Source: DATEMK01 sp035275625 (GTDB lineage Bacteria > Bacteroidota > Bacteroidia > AKYH767-A > OLB10). From it: a stretch of 10,306 nt of DNA. Below the pieces are notes generated by a model, which saw nothing but the letters and a program-made list of their open reading frames with translations, was not told the origin of the DNA and searched no databases. The position numbers were made by a program, and so were the translations under genes. Positions within the stretch are counted from its first letter, which is position 1; the number at the start of each line of letters is the position of its first letter. The DNA lies in contig DATEMK010000613.1 of the NCBI GenBank assembly GCA_035275625.1, positions 1 to 10,306 on the forward strand, in the 5' to 3' direction. Below are positions 5,256 to 10,306 of this stretch, in pieces.

Positions 5256-7748
5256 ATGGGATTTAATTTTCAAAATAATAATTTATTTGTTGATGTCATC
5301 CTGCCATTAGCTTTACCTCATTTATATACATACTACGTTCCTGATGAATTTTCTTCGTTGATCTCCCCGGGCAAAAGAGTGGCGGTGCAATTCGGAAAAC
5401 AGAAAATGTATTCCGCTCTTATCCGTAAAATCCATAATAACAAACCGGATGTATACGAAGCAAAGCCGATTGCTTCCGTTCTTGATCCGTTTCCAATAGT
5501 AAATGAAAAGCAATTTGAATTGTGGGATTGGATTTCGGACTATTACATGTGCACTTTGGGTGAAATAATGACGGCTGCCCTGCCATCCGCTTTCAAGCTG
5601 GAAAGTGAAACCAAAGTTTTGTTTAACCCTGTTTTTGAAAAAGATTTTTCCAATCTTGAAGAAAAAGAATTTCTTGTTGCCGAAGCATTGGAGCTGAATA
5701 AAGAATTAACACTTCACGAGATTTCCAAAATAACAGGCAGAAGAAATGTAATTCCTCTTGTGAAAACAATGATTGACAAAGGCATTTTAATGCTGCGTGA
5801 AGAGCTCGACAAAGTTTTTAAGCCGAAGAAAAATGTTTTCATAAAATTAACCGAAGCTGCAAACGATGAATTTCTAAAAGAAATTTTTGACAACCTTGAA
5901 AGTCGCGCACCAAAACAGCTTGACCTGCTGATGCAATTCATGAAGCTGAAATCAGAAAAGCAGGACGAACCGGTTTTAAAAGAAAAGTTGCTGAAAATAT
6001 CCCGTTCGACCAATGCCATGCTGAATCACCTCGTAAAGAAAAATATTTTTGAAATTGTGGAAGAAGATAATTTTTCTGATCCGCAGCCCGGCTATGTTTT
6101 AAAAGATAAATCGGACTTGAACGAAGACCAGCTCACTGCCCTTAATTCTGTCAAAGAACAATTCAATAATCAGCAGGTAGTATTGCTGCACGGTGTAACG
6201 TCTTCCGGAAAAACCGAAATTTATATTCACCTGGTTGATGAACAGATCAAACAGGGAAAACAAGTATTGTATTTGTTGCCCGAAATTGCGCTCACCACCC
6301 AGATCATTAACCGTTTGAGAAAACACTATGGTGAGCATTTGCTGGTCTATCATTCAAAATTCAACCAGCGCGAAAGAGCAGAGGTATGGAATAAAATGAT
6401 TTTGTTTCAGCAGTATCCTGATGAAAAAAAATACCAGGTGATCATCGGTGCGCGCTCTGCAATTTTTCTTCCGTTTTCAAACCTGGGTTTAACTATAGTG
6501 GACGAGGAGCATGACGGATCATACAAGCAAATTGATCCTGCCCCGAGGTATAATGCACGCGACACCTCCATCATCTTATCAAAAATTCAAAACGCTAAAA
6601 CAATTTTGGGGTCTGCTACTCCTTCTATTGAAAGTTTTTTTAATGCGCATTCAGATAAATTCGGGTTGGTCAGTTTATCAAAACGGTTTGCCGATATACA
6701 AATGCCGCACATTGAAGTGGTGAACCTGAAAGAGGCAACAAAGAGAAAACAAATAAAATCTTTTTTTTCTGAAGCGCTCCTGAATGAAATGCAGCATGCT
6801 TTGATAAATCACGAACAGGTCATCTTATTTCAAAACAGACGCGGGTTTGCACCCATGATAGAATGCCAGAATTGTCATTGGATTCCTCATTGCATTAATT
6901 GCGATGTCACGCTTACGTTTCACAAAAAAGGAAACCGGCTGAGCTGTCATTACTGCGGCTATTCCATTTCTCCTCCTTCAAAATGTTCCGCCTGCGGTGA
7001 TCATGATTTGCGGATGCGCGGTTACGGAACAGAACGGATTGAAGATGACATTACCGTTTTTTTTCCGGATAAGAAAATTGCACGACTCGATCTCGACAGC
7101 ACAAGATCAAAGACAGCCTACCAGCAAATCATCTCCGGGTTTGAAAACCGCGAAATTGATATTTTAATCGGAACACAGATGATTACTAAGGGCCTTGATT
7201 TTGATCATGTGAGTCTGGTGGGAATAATTAATGCCGACAGCCTGATGAACTTTCCGCATTTCCGCGCGCACGAAAAAAGTTTTCAGCTAATGGCGCAGGT
7301 AAGCGGGCGTGCAGGAAGAAAATTTAAAAGAGGAAAAGTGATTATCCAATCGTATCATCCGCAAAACCCGATCATCAATTTTGTTGTTGAAAATGATTAC
7401 AGGGGTTTTTATGAATATGAATTGAATGAGCGTAACAAATTCAAATATCCGCCTTACTACCGTTTAACTGAAATAAGAATAAAACACAGGGACGAAAAAA
7501 AATTAGAAATAACTTCCATCGCTTTTGCAAAAGAATTAAAAGCTGTTTTCGGAAAACGTTTGCTCGGTCCTGTTACTCCGGTTGTTTCTAAAATAAAAAA
7601 TTATTTTCTGCGGACGATGCTTCTGAAGACGGAGCGCAATCTTTCTGTTATAAAAATAAAAAAAATGCTCGGCACTGCAATGGATCATTTCAAAGCAGAG
7701 CCTGAGAACCGTTCGTTAGTCATACAGGTGGATGTGGATCCGCTTTAA
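5256..7748 (+). CDS. priA: Primosomal protein N', replication restart helicase PriA
   Basis: This 830-residue protein is full-length PriA, the superfamily 2, 3'-to-5' DNA helicase that recognises stalled or collapsed replication forks and reloads the replicative helicase. The N-terminal fork-binding domain occupies roughly residues 1-110. Helicase motifs are Walker A GVTSSGKT (313-320), DEEH (416-419), GSATPS (452-457), GTQMITKGLDF (639-649) and QVSGRAGR (681-688). Between them lies the zinc domain with eight cysteines (537, 540, 546, 549, 564, 567, 577, 580), matching the two zinc sites of PriA. The C-terminal domain (about 730-830) ends in LVIQVDVDPL, typical of the family. No key residue is missing. 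The ATG at 5256 is 18 bp after the corA stop, implying co-transcription, although the two functions are unrelated. No Shine-Dalgarno sequence is visible. Confidence 0.97.
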   Translation: MGFNFQNNNLFVDVILPLALPHLYTYYVPDEFSSLISPGKRVAVQFGKQKMYSALIRKIHNNKPDVYEAKPIASVLDPFPIVNEKQFELWDWISDYYMCTLGEIMTAALPSAFKLESETKVLFNPVFEKDFSNLEEKEFLVAEALELNKELTLHEISKITGRRNVIPLVKTMIDKGILMLREELDKVFKPKKNVFIKLTEAANDEFLKEIFDNLESRAPKQLDLLMQFMKLKSEKQDEPVLKEKLLKISRSTNAMLNHLVKKNIFEIVEEDNFSDPQPGYVLKDKSDLNEDQLTALNSVKEQFNNQQVVLLHGVTSSGKTEIYIHLVDEQIKQGKQVLYLLPEIALTTQIINRLRKHYGEHLLVYHSKFNQRERAEVWNKMILFQQYPDEKKYQVIIGARSAIFLPFSNLGLTIVDEEHDGSYKQIDPAPRYNARDTSIILSKIQNAKTILGSATPSIESFFNAHSDKFGLVSLSKRFADIQMPHIEVVNLKEATKRKQIKSFFSEALLNEMQHALINHEQVILFQNRRGFAPMIECQNCHWIPHCINCDVTLTFHKKGNRLSCHYCGYSISPPSKCSACGDHDLRMRGYGTERIEDDITVFFPDKKIARLDLDSTRSKTAYQQIISGFENREIDILIGTQMITKGLDFDHVSLVGIINADSLMNFPHFRAHEKSFQLMAQVSGRAGRKFKRGKVIIQSYHPQNPIINFVVENDYRGFYEYELNERNKFKYPPYYRLTEIRIKHRDEKKLEITSIAFAKELKAVFGKRLLGPVTPVVSKIKNYFLRTMLLKTERNLSVIKIKKMLGTAMDHFKAEPENRSLVIQVDVDPL

Positions 7749-7756
7749 CTTTATCA

Positions 7757-7776
7757 AATTGGTTTTTTTGCCAATT
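7757..7776 (+). terminator. Weak hairpin after priA
   Basis: AATTGG (7757-7762) pairs with CCAATT (7771-7776) across an 8-base T-rich loop, nine bases after the priA stop codon. The stem has only two G-C pairs and the following T content is poor (CTTTATAG), so termination here would be weak. It is the only candidate near the end of the corA-priA unit. Confidence 0.25.
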
Positions 7777-7931
7777 CTTTATAGTTCATTCTGCCGAATT
7801 TTTGAAAAAAGAATATGTACATGCGCTTAGACATGTTCTTATAATCTGTTAGTAGAGGTGAGAAATTTTCGATGTGATTAATTTTTTGGTGTAATTTACA
7901 ATCAATTAAAATAATAGAAAAATAACTGAAC

Positions 7932-8116
7932 TTATTTTTTACCAAACGGTGGAAAACCAGTAGACACTACCATCGTAGCCTTATCACTAACCCTGTATTT
8001 ATAATAGTTTCACCCATCATTTTTGTCGGTTCGCCAAAAAGTTTATAAATAGACGCTGGAATATTTGCAAGAATAAAAAAATTTTCTTTACTTGCTTTTT
8101 GAATAGCTGACTTCTT
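7932..8116 (-). pseudogene. Frameshifted C-terminal gene fragment, unknown family
   Basis: On the minus strand, one frame from 8116 to 7967 reads as ordinary soluble protein for about 37 residues (KENFFILANIPASIYK, then LFGEPTKMMGETI) before sliding into unlikely sequence and a TAG. At about 8000-8005 a second frame takes over with equally protein-like sequence (KYRVSDKATMVVSTGFPPFGKK), ending in TAA at 7932-7934. A one-base deletion near 8003 would explain both. Upstream, an in-frame TGA at 8117-8119 leaves no start, so only a C-terminal piece remains. I do not recognise the family. The alternative is that the two frames look coding by chance. Confidence 0.42.
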
Positions 8117-8136
8117 TCAAATGAGTTAAATTTTAC

Positions 8137-8457
8137 ATGCACAGCAGATATATAAAAATTCTATTATTTGCTTTTATTTACCTTACCGGCAGGGTAAGTC
8201 TTGTAACGCACTATAACATCGGGGAAGAAGATAAGCGTTTTATAAATTTCCAGGCATTTCCTCAGTATATTTCCAATGAAGTGTCAGTAGCTTTTCAAAG
8301 GGAAAAAAAAACGCCTTCCCTTATACGGAAAAAAGTTAACGATTATTTTTTTTACAGGGATGTTTTTGTTTTAAGGTTCCCTATACCGAAAAATTCGCTC
8401 AAGGTATCGCTTCCTGTTTACAATGGTCATTACATTGACCCGCCTAAGTTAGCATAA
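8137..8457 (+). CDS. Hypothetical small protein with hydrophobic N-terminus
   Basis: This is a 106-residue reading frame with an ATG at 8137 and TAA at 8455-8457. The N-terminus has two basic residues (Arg4, Lys7) and then a hydrophobic stretch, ILLFAFIYLTG (about 8-18), compatible with a weak signal peptide or membrane anchor. No lipobox Cys or clear signal-peptidase site follows. The rest is polar and aromatic-rich, with a basic patch KKTPSLIRKK (about 58-67) and a C-terminus rich in Pro and Tyr, and no motif I recognise. Codon choice resembles the flanking genes and the third positions look natural, which favours a real gene. It lies between a decayed gene and a terminator-like element, so it could also be a truncated remnant. 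Function unknown. Confidence 0.55.
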   Translation: MHSRYIKILLFAFIYLTGRVSLVTHYNIGEEDKRFINFQAFPQYISNEVSVAFQREKKTPSLIRKKVNDYFFYRDVFVLRFPIPKNSLKVSLPVYNGHYIDPPKLA

Positions 8458-8463
8458 CTTTTT

Positions 8464-8500
8464 GCCGCCATAAAGTCTTACCGGCTTTGGCGCTTCTTTT
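8464..8500 (+). terminator. Terminator-like hairpin after the small protein gene
   Basis: Six bases after the TAA at 8455-8457, CCGCC-TA-AAAG-like sequence (about 8465-8475) can pair with CTTTGGCG (about 8485-8492) with a two-base bulge, followed by CTTCTTTT (8493-8500). The stem is imperfect, but its G-C pairs and T-rich tail fit intrinsic termination separating this gene from the fibre-like gene. Confidence 0.4.
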
Positions 8501-8567
8501 CAATTTATTTATAACCTCGAATAATAGTAAACATAAAAACAATTAAAATAAACCAAAAATCAATTCT

Positions 8568-10306
8568 ATGAATCACTCAAAACAATTACGCATTACTGCT
8601 GTTATGATCGGGATGATGATAATAGCATTTATTCCTGCCTTCAGCCAGAATGGTGTGGGCATTAACCCTACAGGGGCTGCCGCTGATCCTTCAGCTATGC
8701 TCGATGTATCTTCCACAACAAAAGGAATTCTGGTTCCGAGAATGACTGCGGCACAACGTGCAGCGCTCGTTCTCCCTGCAACAGGTCTTATGGTCTTCCA
8801 GACTGACGGTTCAACAGGTTACTATTTCAATACCGGAACCCCGGTGACTCCGGGATGGATATTAGTAAATGATGCTGCTGCTTTATCAGGAACTGTTCCT
8901 GTTGCAAGCGGTGGCACAGGAGCAGTCAATCCAAATAATGCAAGAGGCAATCTCGGTGCGGCAGCTTCAGGAGCCAATTCTGATATTACTTCTTTAACCG
9001 GGATAGTTACCCCGATTGCTGTTGATGCTGGCGGATCAGGAACAAGTTTTCTTACAGGATATTTAAAAGGCAACGGAGGTTCTCCTTTTACTGCTGTTTC
9101 TTCCATTCCCGGAAGCGATGTGACCGGAAATATTTCGGGCAATGCGGTTAATTTCACAGGAAGTCTTTCAGGTGACATATCAGGAACTCAGACAACCACT
9201 TCTGTGGATATGGTTGGCGGAGTAACATCTGCTAATGTTGCCAGTGGAACTAATGCTGCCAATGCTGCTACCAATGCAAATACTGCAAGTACAATAGTGA
9301 AACGTGATGCTTCAGGAAATTTCTCTGCCGGAACTGTTACAGCAGATCTCACTGGTAATGTTACAGGGAATGTAAGCGGCACTGCTGCAAATGTAACGGG
9401 AACTGTTGCTGTCCCTAATGGCGGCACAGGCGCAACAACGTTAACAGGGTATGTTATAGGCAATGGTACTTCGGCTATGACTGCTGTTTCTTCTATTCCG
9501 GGAAGCGATATTACCGGAAATATTTCAGGCGATGCGGATAATGTTACCGGTGTGGTGGCTGCTGCCAATGGCGGAACAGGAAATTCTTCTTATACAATCG
9601 GTGATATTATTTATGCCTCGGGGGCTTCAACCCTGTCGAAGCTTGCTGATGTCGCTACAGGCAATGCTCTTATTTCAGGCGGAGCGGGAACTGCTCCTTC
9701 TTATGGTAAAATTGGTCTTGCCACACACGTTTCGGGAACACTGCCTGTTGCCAATGGCGGTACAGGCGCAACTTCGTTAACCGGAATGCTGAAAGGAAAT
9801 GGAACAAGTGCGGTATCTGTTGTGACAGGTACTGCAAATTTTGCAGCAAGATGGAGTGATGCTAATACCATCAGTACAGGAAAAATTCAGGACAATAACA
9901 CTTCGGTCGGAATTAATGTGGCGCCAACGGCAACTGAAATGCTCACCTCTGCAGGTGGCGCTTCTTTAAGCGGTATTAATGGTACTACTACCAGCGCAAC
10001 TTCCGGAAGATATGGTGTGCATGGAAACGGTGTTACAGGTGCCGATGGTTATTTAGGTTATGTTTTAGCTGCAGGAACACTGGGCGCAACAACTGTTACC
10101 AATCCTGCTGTTATGGGAAGTGTAACTGCCGGTTCAGGTCCCGGGCTTGCCGGGGGGACTTCAGGAACTGCTACCAGTGCAGCAATCATAGGTTCTTCTT
10201 CAGTTTGGAACGGTGGTAATTTTAGTTCTTCATTGGCCGGTGCTATTTGTTTAGTCGGAAGTAATACTGCTGCTGCCGGTACAGGCATCGGTATGGGAAT
10301 ATTCGG
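8568..10306 (+). CDS. Exported tail-fibre-like repetitive protein, C-terminus beyond window
   Basis: The frame is open from ATG at 8568 to the window edge (579 codons, no stop). A signal peptide is clear: basic start, hydrophobic core (about 12-24), likely cleavage after AFS (24-26). Next comes the Bacteroidota exported-protein head, VGINPTG (30-36), AMLDVSSTTKG (43-53), VPRMTAAQR (56-64), and a segment ending in GW. The middle is Gly/Ala/Thr/Asn-rich, with GGTG or GGSG motifs at about 115, 155, 285, 335 and 397 like those of phage tail-fibre/collar repeats, and TGN-S-G turns suggesting a beta-helical or fibrous shaft. At about 428-450 ARWSDANTIS and SVGIN echo the head module. It is probably surface-exposed, perhaps adhesive. 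The C-terminus, which would show an S74 chaperone, a type IX secretion signal or a membrane anchor, is not visible. Gene boundary and export are firm; function is inferred. Confidence 0.85.
   Translation, partial: MNHSKQLRITAVMIGMMIIAFIPAFSQNGVGINPTGAAADPSAMLDVSSTTKGILVPRMTAAQRAALVLPATGLMVFQTDGSTGYYFNTGTPVTPGWILVNDAAALSGTVPVASGGTGAVNPNNARGNLGAAASGANSDITSLTGIVTPIAVDAGGSGTSFLTGYLKGNGGSPFTAVSSIPGSDVTGNISGNAVNFTGSLSGDISGTQTTTSVDMVGGVTSANVASGTNAANAATNANTASTIVKRDASGNFSAGTVTADLTGNVTGNVSGTAANVTGTVAVPNGGTGATTLTGYVIGNGTSAMTAVSSIPGSDITGNISGDADNVTGVVAAANGGTGNSSYTIGDIIYASGASTLSKLADVATGNALISGGAGTAPSYGKIGLATHVSGTLPVANGGTGATSLTGMLKGNGTSAVSVVTGTANFAARWSDANTISTGKIQDNNTSVGINVAPTATEMLTSAGGASLSGINGTTTSATSGRYGVHGNGVTGADGYLGYVLAAGTLGATTVTNPAVMGSVTAGSGPGLAGGTSGTATSAAIIGSSSVWNGGNFSSSLAGAICLVGSNTAAAGTGIGMGIF
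9030..9152 (+). repeat. 41-residue coding repeat, copy 1
   Basis: This 123-bp in-frame unit encodes GG(S/T)G-x5-TGY-x2-GNG-x5-TAVSSIPGSD-x-TGNISG-x-A-x-N. An equal-length copy lies at 9420-9542, 390 bp downstream, with the core TAVSSIPGSD identical in protein and nearly identical in DNA. It is part of the fibre-like gene. Confidence 0.8.
9420..9542 (+). repeat. 41-residue coding repeat, copy 2
   Basis: This second 123-bp copy of the unit at 9030-9152 has the same length and frame. It carries GGTGATTLTGY at its start, TAVSSIPGSDITGNISG in the middle and the same DNA turn sequence at the end. A partial third copy follows. Confidence 0.8.
9756..9830 (+). repeat. Partial third copy of the coding repeat
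   Basis: This shortened unit keeps the first part (GGTGATSLTG, then KGNGTSAVSVV) but lacks the SSIPGSD and TGNISG half. The sequence then changes to the ARWSDANTIS junction. Confidence 0.6.

Larger units (their letters stand above)
7749..8136. other. 388-bp gap without an intact gene
   Basis: This AT-rich stretch follows priA. It holds a weak hairpin just after the stop codon (7757-7776), a frameshifted gene remnant on the minus strand (7932-8116), and about 150 bp (7778-7931) in which I see no credible coding or RNA feature. A 63-codon minus-strand reading frame from 7945 has low-complexity content and no recognisable motif, so I do not treat it as a gene. Confidence 0.5.

Noticed and set aside
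6255..6520. PriA motif II reads DEEH instead of the DEAH of related helicases.
   Set aside because: DEEH is the normal form in PriA proteins, including that of Escherichia coli, so it is not a variant.
7754..7945. A 63-codon minus-strand open frame after priA.
   Set aside because: Low-complexity, Lys/Phe/Ile-rich product with no motif, in AT-rich DNA where such frames arise by chance; it overlaps the end of the remnant in another frame.
8822..9568. Long Pro/Ala/Val-rich open frames on the minus strand opposite the fibre-like gene.
   Set aside because: They mirror the Gly/Thr/Ala codons of the plus-strand gene, lack recognisable domains, and the plus frame has a signal peptide and stays open to the window edge.
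9030..9830. Regularly spaced repeats that might suggest a CRISPR array.
   Set aside because: The repeats are coding, in frame, 123 bp long and diverged, with coding sequence between them; no cas genes are present.

Overview
The window looks like a chromosomal segment of a moderately AT-rich member of the Bacteroidota. The evidence is the lack of Shine-Dalgarno sequences before most genes, short A/T-rich intergenic DNA with small tandem repeats, a Bacteroidota-style DinB protein, a DUF47-Pit phosphate pair, and a large exported protein with the 'VGINP...AMLDVSSTTKG...VPRMT' head typical of secreted proteins in this phylum. I cannot fix the genus. The window is mostly housekeeping and ion transport, and I see no defence system, integrase, transposase, CRISPR array or RNA gene.

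Layout. Positions 1-470 (minus) hold a DinB-like protein cut by the window edge. Positions 647-2404 (plus) hold a DUF47/PhoU-like regulator followed by a Pit-type phosphate transporter, probably one operon. The Pit stop codon directly abuts the stop codon of a convergent ZIP-family metal transporter (2405-3127, minus). Upstream of that, on the same strand, is a class I SAM-dependent methyltransferase (3198-3929). A divergent intergenic region with a symmetric inverted-repeat structure (about 3930-4082) separates it from corA (4083-5237, plus) and priA (5256-7748, plus), which are 18 bp apart and probably co-transcribed. Both the ZIP and corA genes appear to start with TTG.

Positions 7749-8136 carry no intact gene but contain a frameshifted gene remnant on the minus strand. 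A small orphan protein follows (8137-8457), then a terminator-like element. The last 1.7 kb is the 5' part of a long exported, Gly/Ala/Thr-rich protein resembling phage tail fibres (8568 to beyond the window). It is open from its ATG to the window edge.

Three neighbouring genes concern ion uptake (phosphate, divalent metal, Mg2+), but nothing in the sequence ties them into one pathway. The signals most worth a second look are the intergenic 7-bp and 8-bp tandem repeats, the symmetric structure between the methyltransferase and corA, the broken gene at 7932-8116, and the repetitive exported fibre-like protein.
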